Assembly (NCBI RefSeq): GCF_000621705.1
Contig: NZ_JHXO01000001.1
Coordinates: 248,001-312,000, forward strand
Direction of reading: 5' to 3'
DNA: 64,000 bases
DNA from: Prolixibacter bellariivorans ATCC BAA-1284
Lineage (GTDB): Bacteria > Bacteroidota > Bacteroidia > Bacteroidales > Prolixibacteraceae
In this document: one piece after another, positions 1 through 9,138 of the stretch
Position numbering within the stretch: position 1 is the first letter of the stretch
Layout of the letters: every line of letters starts with the position of its first letter
The notes under the pieces: model-generated
Told to the model about the DNA's origin: nothing
The model's input: only the letters and a program-made list of their open reading frames with translations
Databases searched by the model: none
Made by a program: the position numbers and the translations under genes

Positions 1-612
1 TTCGGCAGTAACGTAACCTTCTCCTCCGTTCACTTCTTTGCCAACTTCGTCCCAGAATTTTTCGTCGTAATTGGAATCTTCATTCTTAACATCGAAATCG
101 ACATACGGACGAAGGGTAATTTCACCTGAAAAATTAGTTGCTTTCAACGAGTAACGAATGACTCCGGTGGCTGAATCGACAATACTGAGTAGTCGTTGCG
201 AATGGATGGAAACCTCTTCTCCGGAAGGAAGTTTAGCCGCTACTGTACGGGTAAGATGCCCCTCCTTCATGTTGAGTTCGCGACGGAAAGATTTCACTTC
301 AGCCTGACCCAGATCGAGTACGTTGTTGTTTATGCGCACATCAATGCCCAACCAGTTGGCTGCGTTCAGTACTTTGGCAAAATATTCAGGATAACCGTTT
401 TTCCACCATCCCACACGGGTTTTGTCGGGATAGTAAATGCCCGCGACATAATTACCCTGGAGGGTTTCACCAGAATATTGCTCTTCGAAATTAGCCCGAT
501 GGCCCATTCGGCCATTGCCGAGACTCATCACGCTTTCTGAAATCTTATTGTATTCCGGGTGAAATTTGTCCTCTACAATTTTCCACTCGTCATTGATCAG
601 GTACTGTTTCAT
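1..612 (-). CDS. Glycoside hydrolase family 65 phosphorylase (maltose/kojibiose type), N-terminal part
   Basis: This is the first 204 codons of a cytoplasmic GH65 disaccharide phosphorylase; the 3' end lies beyond the left edge. GH65 maltose phosphorylases split maltose with phosphate into glucose and beta-glucose 1-phosphate. The visible part is the N-terminal beta-sandwich domain, with SLGNGRMGHRANFEE near residues 30-44, the usual family opening. No catalytic residue is visible because the (alpha/alpha)6 barrel is outside the window. The start is the ATG at 610-612. It follows pgmB on the same strand after a 180-bp gap, and the next enzyme in the route, beta-phosphoglucomutase, is that neighbour. 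The substrate (maltose, kojibiose or trehalose) cannot be read from this fragment; maltose is inferred from the starch locus. Confidence 0.85.
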   Translation of the reverse strand, partial: MKQYLINDEWKIVEDKFHPEYNKISESVMSLGNGRMGHRANFEEQYSGETLQGNYVAGIYYPDKTRVGWWKNGYPEYFAKVLNAANWLGIDVRINNNVLDLGQAEVKSFRRELNMKEGHLTRTVAAKLPSGEEVSIHSQRLLSIVDSATGVIRYSLKATNFSGEITLRPYVDFDVKNEDSNYDEKFWDEVGKEVNGGEGYVTAE

Positions 613-792
613 GTGTTTATAAATTATTCTTTAAGACCACACGAAACTCGCCATATACCATCAGGCATTTGATCATGGCGCGTTTCATTTTCCGTTTGGT
701 TTATCAAGTTCCATCCTCGTGTTTCTCAGACGAACTTCTATTTCACTTTTCTATCGGGTGACTACTTGATTGATAAATAGTCAGTATCTTAT

Positions 793-1443
793 TTAGTCGA
801 ACTTCAGTTTCTCAATGGTCATCTCTTCAAAACCCGGAATGACAAAATCCGCGTTCTTCAGGTTGTCGGGATGTCCGATACCGATAACATGCATTCCGGC
901 ATTACGGGCAGCTTCGATTCCCGCCTGTGCGTCCTCGAAAACCACACAGTCACCTGACTCAACGCTAAGTGCCTCTGCACCCTTCAGGAATACTTCCGGA
1001 TCGGGTTTCGCTTTCGATACGCTGTTCCCATCGATGATGGCATCGAACATGTGAGTTAAACCGATTTGTTTCAGGATTAACGGTGCGTTTTTACTGGCCG
1101 ATCCCAGTGCGATCCGGATTCCGTTCTCTTTTAGTTTTTTCAGGAAATCTTCCACCCCGGGAAGTATTTCATCCGGATTCATTCGCTGGATGTAGCCGAC
1201 ATAGTTTTCATTCTTTTGGGCTGCGAGTTGTTCTTTTCGTTTGTCATCCAGTTCGATACCGCCAATTTCGAGCAGAATCTCCAGCGAACGTACCCGACTC
1301 ACACCTTTCAGCCGTTCATTGTCGGCTTCGGTGAAATCAAATCCCAGTTCCTGTGCCAATTCTCTCCACGCAATGAAATGATACTTAGCGGTATCAACTA
1401 CTACCCCGTCCAGATCGAACAAACAAGCTTTTATCTGTGTCAT
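793..1443 (-). CDS. pgmB: Beta-phosphoglucomutase, HAD superfamily
   Basis: Converts beta-glucose 1-phosphate, the product of inverting GH65 phosphorylases, into glucose 6-phosphate in the cytoplasm. All HAD motifs are visible: FDLDGVVVDT at residues 9-18 (nucleophile and acid/base Asp), GSAS for motif II, KAKPDPEVF for motif III and FEDAQAGIEAA for motif IV. At 216 residues it has the family length. It starts 5 bp after the stop of the upstream MFS transporter, so the two are co-transcribed, and the GH65 gene follows. The pairing with a phosphorylase makes beta-phosphoglucomutase a firmer call than a generic HAD hydrolase. Confidence 0.9.
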   Translation of the reverse strand: MTQIKACLFDLDGVVVDTAKYHFIAWRELAQELGFDFTEADNERLKGVSRVRSLEILLEIGGIELDDKRKEQLAAQKNENYVGYIQRMNPDEILPGVEDFLKKLKENGIRIALGSASKNAPLILKQIGLTHMFDAIIDGNSVSKAKPDPEVFLKGAEALSVESGDCVVFEDAQAGIEAARNAGMHVIGIGHPDNLKNADFVIPGFEEMTIEKLKFD

Positions 1444-1448
1444 GAAAA

Positions 1449-2822
1449 TTATTCGATGGTTAAAACTTCGTGTTTTTTCACTTTTACAAAAAATACGGTT
1501 GCGGCACCAAGCAACATGGATACACCGCAGATGATCATCATATAAATGGCATGGTTGCCAAAAATGTCGCGCACGAGGGTTGCTCCCACAATTCCTGAAA
1601 TGATTTGCGGGCCTGCAATCGTGAAGTTGAAGATTCCCATGTAAACGCCCATCTTATCTGCCGGAAGTGCATCGGACAGGAGGGAGTAAGGCATGGCCAG
1701 AATCGCTGCCCAGGCAATACCAATACCCACCATCGATATTAGTAACGAATTGGGAGTGTTGAGGAAATACATGGAAATGTAGCCTATTCCACCCAATGCC
1801 AGTGCCAGTGAATAGGTTGATTTTCTTCCAATCACGCTGGCAATTTTGGTCATTACAATGGAGAACAGGGCGGCGAAGAGGCTGTATGCACCAAATAAAA
1901 TGCCAACCCAGTTTCCGGCTTCATTGTAAGCAGCCGATGAAGAATCTCCGATTGGAGTTCCATAGACATGCTGGGCAACTGCCGGAGTGGTGTAAACCCA
2001 CATTAAGTAAAGGGCGAACCATGAGAAAAATTGAACGATAGCCAATTGAGCCATCGTTTTAGGCATTTTAACAAAAAGCTCAAAAAAGTTTTTCAGATTG
2101 GTGAGCAACGATTTTTTCTCTGTTTTAGCATTTTGCCATACTTCGTAATCCAGGTCATTCTGCTCACAGTACTCTTCCGGAGGGTATTCCTTTGTGCGGA
2201 ACACAGTCCAGAGGACTGATGCCAACAAGATACCTCCACCAATGTAAAAGGACCAGATAACTGAGGGAGGTACCTCACCGCTGGGAGCTGTATTCCGAAC
2301 ATGCAGAATATTCGTCAGAAAATACGGCAATACTGAGCCGATGACTGCCCCTGCGTTGATTAGAAAACTTTGGATGGAATAACCCAAGGTCCGCTGTTCT
2401 TCGGGTACCATATCGGCAACCAGTGCCCGGAAGGGCTGCATCGTAATATTAAAAGAGCCATCCATTAGAGCGAACATCATGGCCCCGAAAATAATGGGAG
2501 GAATGATGGCCACCAGTGCCGATGCATTCGGCATGAGCCACATAGCGATGGTGGCTACCAGTGCACCTCCAAATATGTATGGACCGCGCCTTCCCAGTCG
2601 GTTCCATGTGCGATCACTTGCAGCGCCAACAATGGGCTGGACAATTAATCCCATAAGGGGAGCAGCCAGCCAGAAAAATGAAAGCGAATGCAAGTCGGCG
2701 CCCAGATTTGAAAGAATACGGCTGACATTGGCATTTTGAAGGGAGAATCCGATTTGGACTCCCAGAAAGCCGAAACTGACGTTCCAGATCTGCCAAAAGT
2801 TTAGGCGTGGTTTTTTTGCCAT
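1449..2822 (-). CDS. MFS disaccharide transporter, SLC45/GPH-like
   Basis: A 457-residue inner membrane protein with about twelve hydrophobic segments. The loop after segment two reads DRTWNRLGRRGPYI, close to the DRxxxRxGRRRP signature of SLC45 and plant sucrose transporters, so it is probably a proton-linked importer of maltose or short malto-oligosaccharides from the periplasm. It is the first gene of the minus-strand transporter-pgmB-GH65 operon. A promoter (2989-3020) and a LacI-type palindrome (3076-3087) lie upstream. The substrate is inferred from context; the sequence alone only supports a sugar MFS carrier. Confidence 0.85.
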   Translation of the reverse strand: MAKKPRLNFWQIWNVSFGFLGVQIGFSLQNANVSRILSNLGADLHSLSFFWLAAPLMGLIVQPIVGAASDRTWNRLGRRGPYIFGGALVATIAMWLMPNASALVAIIPPIIFGAMMFALMDGSFNITMQPFRALVADMVPEEQRTLGYSIQSFLINAGAVIGSVLPYFLTNILHVRNTAPSGEVPPSVIWSFYIGGGILLASVLWTVFRTKEYPPEEYCEQNDLDYEVWQNAKTEKKSLLTNLKNFFELFVKMPKTMAQLAIVQFFSWFALYLMWVYTTPAVAQHVYGTPIGDSSSAAYNEAGNWVGILFGAYSLFAALFSIVMTKIASVIGRKSTYSLALALGGIGYISMYFLNTPNSLLISMVGIGIAWAAILAMPYSLLSDALPADKMGVYMGIFNFTIAGPQIISGIVGATLVRDIFGNHAIYMMIICGVSMLLGAATVFFVKVKKHEVLTIE

Positions 2823-2988
2823 ACGTTTAAATAATTATCGTCTGAATTAATAATTGAAACAGAAGTATATACCAATGCAATTAAGCATTCGCAGTTCGAT
2901 GTTTCGTTCCTGGAAAGTAGATAGATCAACTATGTGCCGGAAGCAATTCCGTGCTAAGTGGAAAGATAGAATGGAATGATTTTCGGTT

Positions 2989-3020
2989 CAAAAATAGTTA
3001 AGCCACATGTTTTTTGCAAG
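2989..3020 (-). promoter_or_regulatory. Promoter of the transporter-pgmB-GH65 operon
   Basis: On the minus strand, TATTTTTG (2996-2989) matches the Bacteroidota -7 consensus TAnnTTTG, and CTTG (3020-3017) sits 20 bp upstream where the -33 TTTG belongs. The predicted start is near 2983, giving a leader of about 160 nt. Confidence 0.5.
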
Positions 3021-3075
3021 TGGTAAACGCTTTTATATCAAAAAAATATGGATGCTGTTTCTATACTTCCTTTTT

Positions 3076-3087
3076 GCAATCGTTTGC
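3076..3087. promoter_or_regulatory. LacI-family operator candidate, copy 1
   Basis: The palindrome GCAATCGTTTGC lies between the lacI stop codon and the promoter of the transporter operon. An identical 12-mer lies upstream of susC (4290-4301). A sequence with a central CG and symmetric arms is the usual form of LacI-family operators. A looser half-similar site, GGTAAACGCTTTT, lies at 3021-3033, over the promoter. Confidence 0.6.
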
Positions 3088-3102
3088 GATGAATTGTATG
3101 TT

Positions 3103-4119
3103 TTACAGCGTGCGCGTCGATTCCCGAATCACCAGGTTGGTATCGATGACTTTGGTTTCGCCATAACTATAATCCGGATTAGCAATGCGTTCCAATAAAA
3201 TTCGGGTGGCTTCTGCGCCCATTTCATAACCATGCTGGTCAACCGAACTTAATTTTGGAGTGGTAAAATCGGAGAACCGGCCTGCTGAAAATCCCATGAC
3301 GCTGACATCTTCGGGAATTCTGTATTCCCTCCGTTGAAGGGCTTTCATCGCTCCTATGGCCGTTAAATCGTTATTGGCAAATAAACCGTCAGGCGGTTCA
3401 GGCAGATGCATCAGGTATTCAATGGCATTTTCCGCCAATTCCACAGAGTCGGCCGGATAGACATATTCTTCTTTATAAGGAAGTCCTCCATCCCTTAATG
3501 CATCCTTATAACCTTCCAGCCTTTTTTCACCGATGGCCAGGTTTTGGGGAGCAGCCAGGTGCGCAATGCGTTTACAGCCAGTTTTAATCAGGTGCTGTGT
3601 TGCAGTGTAAGCAGCTTTATGATCATCAATAACAACCTTATCAGAAGTAAAACCTGTTGCTATCCGATCGAAAAATACCAAGGGTATATTACTGTCCTCC
3701 AGCATGTGGAGGTGCTCAAAGTTGTGAGTTTCTTTCGACACCGAAACCATAACGCCTTCGGTACGGTTGGCCAGAAGAGCCTGCGCGTTGGTTACTTCGC
3801 GTTCATACTTTTCGTTCGACTGGAATATCATCACATTATATCCTGCGTCGTAAGCAACATCTTCCACACCACTAATAACTGATGAGAAAAAGTAATGGAC
3901 AATTTCCGGGATAATAACACCAATGGTATTCGTCCGACTGCTTTTTAGTGATAGTGCAACGGCATTGGGTTTATACCTCAGTTTTTTGGCTAAGTCATTG
4001 ACCATCCGTTTGGTTTCAACACTGATATCAGGATGATCCTTCAATGCTCTCGAAACAGTTGATGCTGATATGCCTAATTCTCTGGCTATGTCTTTGATGG
4101 TTACCTGGCTACCCTTCAT
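3103..4119 (-). CDS. LacI-family transcriptional regulator
   Basis: A 338-residue DNA-binding regulator. The N-terminal helix-turn-helix is clear (TIKDIARELGISASTVSRAL, about residues 7-26), followed by the hinge helix region ending near residue 60 and a periplasmic-binding-protein-like sugar sensor domain (IGVIIPEIVHYFFSSVISG, then FFDRI and GFSAG motifs). It is divergent from susC and lies between the two arms of the starch/maltose locus, so it probably senses a malto-oligosaccharide or phosphosugar and controls both arms through the shared palindromes. Bacteroides uses the unrelated SusR sensor for its starch locus; here a LacI protein seems to take that job. The effector is unknown. Confidence 0.9.
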   Translation of the reverse strand: MKGSQVTIKDIARELGISASTVSRALKDHPDISVETKRMVNDLAKKLRYKPNAVALSLKSSRTNTIGVIIPEIVHYFFSSVISGVEDVAYDAGYNVMIFQSNEKYEREVTNAQALLANRTEGVMVSVSKETHNFEHLHMLEDSNIPLVFFDRIATGFTSDKVVIDDHKAAYTATQHLIKTGCKRIAHLAAPQNLAIGEKRLEGYKDALRDGGLPYKEEYVYPADSVELAENAIEYLMHLPEPPDGLFANNDLTAIGAMKALQRREYRIPEDVSVMGFSAGRFSDFTTPKLSSVDQHGYEMGAEATRILLERIANPDYSYGETKVIDTNLVIRESTRTL

Positions 4120-4289
4120 TTTTGTTTTCCGCTGGTCAAAATATTATGAAAAGCACTACTAATGTCAAAGTAAAGAAAATTTAAAGTAATCCAAAATAGT
4201 TGAATCACATTATCTCATGTCAATTTCTATGCTAAGGAGGAGAGTTTTTCCTTAATGTGTTGTAAAACATGTTCGGCGCAAACGTCATC

Positions 4290-4301
4290 GCAATCGTTTG
4301 C
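4290..4301. promoter_or_regulatory. LacI-family operator candidate, copy 2
   Basis: GCAATCGTTTGC, identical to the site at 3076-3087, within a 14-bp perfect palindrome (4289-4302). A further similar arm, GCAAACG, lies just upstream at 4278-4284. It is about 10 bp upstream of the putative -33 element of the susC promoter, a position that fits activation or repression by the adjacent LacI protein. Confidence 0.6.
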
Positions 4302-4310
4302 GTTAAGAAA

Positions 4311-4341
4311 TTGTGACCTGGTAAACATAATGGTATATTTC
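4311..4341 (+). promoter_or_regulatory. Putative susC operon promoter
   Basis: TTG (4311-4313) and TATATTTC (4334-4341), separated by 20 bp, resemble the TTTG / TAnnTTTG pair with one mismatch in the -7 box. This predicts a leader of about 150 nt ahead of susC. The 380-bp lacI-susC intergenic region holds this promoter and the operator; I see no small ORF in it. Confidence 0.4.
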
Positions 4342-4498
4342 ATGAAGGTTAAAAAATGTTTATTTGAATCGGAAATTAGTGTGATCAACTCTGTTTCCGG
4401 AAAGAATGATGGATGATTTTCAACTGTTTTATTCCTTTCTAAAGGGAACTATTTCAATCGTATTAATTCTGTTTTTATGAACCTATAATTTGATCCTT

Positions 4499-7486
4499 AT
4501 GAAGTTTGTCTTTGGAAAATTGCATGTTTTGTTGCTGTTCTCAGCACTACTCATGGCAAACGTGTCATTTGCGCAAGAAATGACAATTACCGGTAAGGTC
4601 ACAGATGCATCCACAAAAGAACCATTGGTGGGTGTTACCGTTGTGATCCAGGGAACAACAAGCGGTACGACAACCGACTTTGATGGTAACTACCGGTTAA
4701 ATGTAGCCAAGGGACAGAATCTGGTATTCTCGTTTATTGGTTACAAATCACAAACCATTACCATAAGCGACCAAACGACTCTAAATGTAGCCTTGGCAGT
4801 TGAAACCAAAGGTCTCGATGAAGTCGTTGTGATTGGTTATGGTCAGGTGAAGAAGAGTGATGCTACTGGTTCGGTAGTGGCTGTTGATTCGAAAGATTTT
4901 AATAAGGGAGCCATTACCTCACCACAGGACTTGTTGGTAGGTAAAAGCGCTGGTGTCGTTATTACTCCCGGAAGTGGCGCTCCCGGAAGTGGCGCAACCA
5001 TTCGTATTCGTGGTGGCTCTTCTTTGAATGCTTCCAATGATCCGTTGATTATTGTCGATGGAGTGCCATTGGATAATAATACAATCTCAGGTAGTAGCAA
5101 CTTCCTGTCGTTCATGAATCCGAATGACATTGAGACGTTCACTGTGCTAAAAGATGCTTCTGCTACTGCTATTTATGGTTCTCGTGCATCGAACGGTGTC
5201 ATCCTGATTACTACCAAAAAAGGGAAAGCCGGTGCTCCGATGAAAATCAGCTACGATGGTAACACTTCAGTAGCGACTCCCGAGAAATATGTAGATGTAT
5301 ATTCAGGTGACGAAATGAGACAAATCGCTGCCGCAAATATGGATTTGTTTGGTGCGGAAACCCTGAGTAAACTGGGACAGGAAAATACCAACTGGCAAAA
5401 AGAGATTTTCCGTACAACGATTTCTCAGGAACATAACCTGAGTTTGTCCGGTGCCGTAAAATGGATGCCTTACCGTGTATCGGTAGGTTATACCGACCAA
5501 AATGGTATTCTGAAAAATACCGGATTGAAGAGAATGACCGCTTCAATCAACCTTAACCCTACGCTGCTGAATGGCGATTTGAAATTCAATATTAGTGCGA
5601 AGGGGATGAACACCGATAACAATTTTGGTGATACCAATGCGATTGGTTCGGCCATTAATATGGATCCGACTCAGCCGGTCAAAGATGGTAATCCTAAATC
5701 TGACGGTTATTTCCAGTGGGAGCATTACGGTGCCAATTTAGGTACTGCCAACCCGGTAGAGCAAGCTTTGGCTGTTGATAACAAGGCTAATGTGAAGCGT
5801 TTTGTCGGTAATGCTCAGGTAGACTACAAGTTGCCTTTCCTTCCCGATATGCATGCCCATTTGAATGTGGCAACGGATTACACCAAAAGTGAAGGACATA
5901 ACAATCGTCCGACGACTGCTCCTTCGGTACTTACAAGTCCGACGTGGGGACGGTTGACGAATTATAATGGTAAGAACTACAACAATTTGCTTGATTTCTA
6001 CCTGAACTATGCAAAGAACATTGAGTCAATCAACAGTAAAGTGGATGTAACAGGTGGTTATTCATGGCAACACTTTAAGCGTGAAAATTTCAACTATGCA
6101 CGTGGTATCGTCGATGACCTTCATCCTTACCAGAAAACTGATAGTACGACTACTGCTACAGAAAACTATCTGGTTTCGTTCTTTGGTCGTGTTAACTATA
6201 CGTTAGCTGATAAATATTTGTTGACATTCACTATCCGTGATGATGGTTCTTCTCGTTTTGCTTCCGGCAATCAATGGGGTATTTTCCCATCAGCCGCCTT
6301 TGCCTGGAAAATGAAAGAGGAATCCTTCCTGAAAAACGTAAAAGCGATTTCTGAAATGAAACTGCGTTTAGGTTGGGGTATCACCGGTCAACAGGATATT
6401 GGAAGCGATTACCCGGCACAGGCTAAATATGTATTGTCGAATGAGGGGTATTATTATCCAATTGGAGGGGAGTTTCTTCCTACTTTGCGACCGGATGCTT
6501 ATGATCCCAATATTAAATGGGAACAAACCACGACTCAAAACATCGGCCTTGATTTCGGTTTCCTGAATAACCGCATTTACGGTTCGATTGATGTTTACAA
6601 ACGTGTAACGGATAACTTGTTGAATCAGGTGACCATTCCCAGTGGTAGTAACTTTTCCAACACCTTGTTGACGAACGTAGGTAGCCTGGAAAATAAAGGA
6701 GCTGAATTCTCTCTCAACATGGTCCCGATTTCGAAAAAGGACATGTCGTTGAACATTGGATTCAACGTAACTTACAATAAAAACAAGATTACCAAGCTGC
6801 TGCTGACAGACGATCCGACTTATATTGGTATCTTGTATGGTAGCGGAATGACAGGTCAAAATCAGGTAACCCGTGTTGGCTATCCTGCTTATTCTTTCTT
6901 TGTAAATCAGCAGGTTTACGATAGTAATGGTAAGCCGATTGAAGGACTGTATGTCGATCGTTCAGGTGACGGTGGTACGGTGAGTGGTGATAATAATGAT
7001 AAATATATCTATCACAATCCTGTTCCGGATTATACCATGGGACTGTCACTGCGTTTCAACTACAAAAACTTCGATCTCTCTGCTTCCTCAAGAGCAAGTA
7101 TTGGAAACTATGTATACAACCAGAACGCTGCTGGTTCATCCTTAGATCAGATGCAGCAGATTGGATACTGGAAGAATTTCCCGAGGGTTTTGAACGAGAC
7201 GAATTTTGTTAAGCGTCAATTTAGCAGCGATTATTTCGTTCAAAATGCTTCTTTCTTCAAGTTGGATAACTTGAGTGCTGGTTATCAGCTTGATCATATT
7301 TTTGACAAGCTAAGTGCCAGGGTGAGTTTCACCGTTCAGAACGTATTTACTATTACCAACTATAACGGCCTTGATCCGGAAGTTACCTATTCAGAGGTTG
7401 GTGGTGTGAAAAACGTCCCCGGGATTGACACTAACTTTTATCCCCGGGCACGCACATTTGTGCTTGGTGTAAACCTGACTTATTAA
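4499..7486 (+). CDS. susC: SusC/RagA-family TonB-dependent transporter
   Basis: The outer membrane channel of the starch locus, importing malto-oligosaccharides with energy from TonB. A signal peptide (about residues 1-26, ending VSFAQ) is followed by a carboxypeptidase-like regulatory domain (ITGKVTDASTKEPLVGV), a plug domain starting at LDEVVVIGYGQVKKSD, typical of SusC proteins, and a 22-strand barrel. The C-terminus ends in aromatic-rich FVLGVNLTY. From the ATG at 4499 it is 995 residues, the normal SusC length. An in-frame TTG nine bases upstream is less likely to be the start. SusD follows 19 bp downstream. Substrate is inferred from the amylases of the locus. Confidence 0.93.
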   Translation: MKFVFGKLHVLLLFSALLMANVSFAQEMTITGKVTDASTKEPLVGVTVVIQGTTSGTTTDFDGNYRLNVAKGQNLVFSFIGYKSQTITISDQTTLNVALAVETKGLDEVVVIGYGQVKKSDATGSVVAVDSKDFNKGAITSPQDLLVGKSAGVVITPGSGAPGSGATIRIRGGSSLNASNDPLIIVDGVPLDNNTISGSSNFLSFMNPNDIETFTVLKDASATAIYGSRASNGVILITTKKGKAGAPMKISYDGNTSVATPEKYVDVYSGDEMRQIAAANMDLFGAETLSKLGQENTNWQKEIFRTTISQEHNLSLSGAVKWMPYRVSVGYTDQNGILKNTGLKRMTASINLNPTLLNGDLKFNISAKGMNTDNNFGDTNAIGSAINMDPTQPVKDGNPKSDGYFQWEHYGANLGTANPVEQALAVDNKANVKRFVGNAQVDYKLPFLPDMHAHLNVATDYTKSEGHNNRPTTAPSVLTSPTWGRLTNYNGKNYNNLLDFYLNYAKNIESINSKVDVTGGYSWQHFKRENFNYARGIVDDLHPYQKTDSTTTATENYLVSFFGRVNYTLADKYLLTFTIRDDGSSRFASGNQWGIFPSAAFAWKMKEESFLKNVKAISEMKLRLGWGITGQQDIGSDYPAQAKYVLSNEGYYYPIGGEFLPTLRPDAYDPNIKWEQTTTQNIGLDFGFLNNRIYGSIDVYKRVTDNLLNQVTIPSGSNFSNTLLTNVGSLENKGAEFSLNMVPISKKDMSLNIGFNVTYNKNKITKLLLTDDPTYIGILYGSGMTGQNQVTRVGYPAYSFFVNQQVYDSNGKPIEGLYVDRSGDGGTVSGDNNDKYIYHNPVPDYTMGLSLRFNYKNFDLSASSRASIGNYVYNQNAAGSSLDQMQQIGYWKNFPRVLNETNFVKRQFSSDYFVQNASFFKLDNLSAGYQLDHIFDKLSARVSFTVQNVFTITNYNGLDPEVTYSEVGGVKNVPGIDTNFYPRARTFVLGVNLTY

Positions 7487-7505
7487 TCGATGAACAGTAA
7501 GTAAC

Positions 7506-9119
7506 ATGAAGAAAATACATATCATATTAGGAATATTTCTTTCCGCACTGCTGATGCAGTCATGTGTGAAAGATTTGGATGTGAAGCCAATCGATCCCAA
7601 TACGATTATGGCAGGAAACTTAGGTGACGATCCTGTCTATATGAAACAAGTACTGGGAAAAATCTACGCCAGTTTTATCGTTTCTGGTCAGAGCAATGAC
7701 AACGCTGATATCAGCGCGTCAGATGCTAACTTCTTCACGACTTCCCGGGCTCTTTGGAACCTGCAGGAAATTACGACAGATGAGGCGATTTGTGCCTGGG
7801 GTGATATCGGTATTGCCGACCTGAACACTCAGACCTGGAGCCCGAGTAACCCGTTCCTTACAGCATTGTACCAACGGTTGAGTTTGAGTATTACCTATGC
7901 TAATGACTTTATTTCAAAAACTGAAGGTAACACCGATCCAACGGTACAGCGTTATACGGCTGAAGCTCGTTTCCTGAGAGCCTTAGCTTACTATTACCAG
8001 ATGGACTTGTTTGGTAATCCGCCCTTTACAACCGAAAAAGATGGAGTGGGTAAATTCTTCCCTAAACAAATTAAGCGGGCAGATTTGTTCAACTACATTG
8101 TTTCTGAGCTTCACGCTATCGAACCGACACTTGGTGAGCCCGGATTTTCGTATCCTGAGGCTGATAAAGCTGCAGACTGGATGTTGCTGGCTCGTGTTTA
8201 CCTGAATGCTCAGGTTTATACCGGAACAGCCAAATGGGATAGCTGTAAGATTTATTGCGATAAAGTAATCAGCAGTGGTAAATATTCACTGGCTACCGAC
8301 TATCGCCAGAACTTCAGTGCCGACAATGATGGTAACCATAACCCGGAAATGATTTTTGCTTTCGAGCAGGATGGAGTCCATACCCAGGGTTATGTGGGAA
8401 CGACTTTCATCATTGAGTCAAGTAGTGATGCAACCTATATCCCGGCCGAGCAATATCATGGATTAACCTCCAACACGAACTGGAACGGTAACCGTACGCG
8501 GAAAGATTTCATGAATGTTCTGGTTGATACCCTGGCAACTTATGGTAACAATCCTGTTCCGGCTTCCGATACGATTTTTGCTCAGTGTCCAGATCATCGC
8601 GTATTCCTGAGACAGAAAAGAAGTCTTAATATCCCAAGTCCTTCTTCCAGTGGTGACTTTGGTGTGGGTGTCTATAAATTCACAGCCCTCAATCATGACG
8701 GTTCAAAACCGGCAGATTATAACCCGGCTTTTGCTTGTACCGACTTCCCCATCTTCCGTCTGGCAGACGCTTACTTAATGAGAGCAGAGGCGTTACATCG
8801 TATGGGTAATGATGCAGATGCCGTTAAGGATGTGAATATCGTTCGCGAGCGCGCATATGGTAACACCAGTGGTGATATTACTGCTGCTCAACTTACGGAT
8901 CAGTTCCTGTTGAATGAGCGTGGACGTGAATTCTATTACGAAGGACAGCGTCGTACCGATTTGATTCGTTTCGGTCAGTTTACCGACGGTACGTATAACT
9001 GGACCTGGAAAGGTGGTACCTATGCAGGTACCAGTACGGACAGTCATTTGAATCTCTTCCCGATTCCGGGTGATGAGGTGTCTGCTAACCCGAATATTCA
9101 ACAGAATCCAGGTTACTAA
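7506..9119 (+). CDS. susD: SusD/RagB-family surface glycan-binding lipoprotein
   Basis: Lid and binding partner of the SusC channel on the cell surface. The lipoprotein signal ends at LLMQSC (Cys about residue 21). The TPR-like alpha-helical body is recognisable from RYTAEARFLRALAYYYQ near residue 140, WMLLARVYLNAQVYTG and, near the C-terminus, LNERGREFYYEGQRRTDLIR, a SusD hallmark. Length 537. It sits between susC and the SusE-like gene with short gaps, so it belongs to the same operon. Confidence 0.93.
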   Translation: MKKIHIILGIFLSALLMQSCVKDLDVKPIDPNTIMAGNLGDDPVYMKQVLGKIYASFIVSGQSNDNADISASDANFFTTSRALWNLQEITTDEAICAWGDIGIADLNTQTWSPSNPFLTALYQRLSLSITYANDFISKTEGNTDPTVQRYTAEARFLRALAYYYQMDLFGNPPFTTEKDGVGKFFPKQIKRADLFNYIVSELHAIEPTLGEPGFSYPEADKAADWMLLARVYLNAQVYTGTAKWDSCKIYCDKVISSGKYSLATDYRQNFSADNDGNHNPEMIFAFEQDGVHTQGYVGTTFIIESSSDATYIPAEQYHGLTSNTNWNGNRTRKDFMNVLVDTLATYGNNPVPASDTIFAQCPDHRVFLRQKRSLNIPSPSSSGDFGVGVYKFTALNHDGSKPADYNPAFACTDFPIFRLADAYLMRAEALHRMGNDADAVKDVNIVRERAYGNTSGDITAAQLTDQFLLNERGREFYYEGQRRTDLIRFGQFTDGTYNWTWKGGTYAGTSTDSHLNLFPIPGDEVSANPNIQQNPGY

Positions 9120-9138
9120 TCCTTAAAAAATCGAAACA

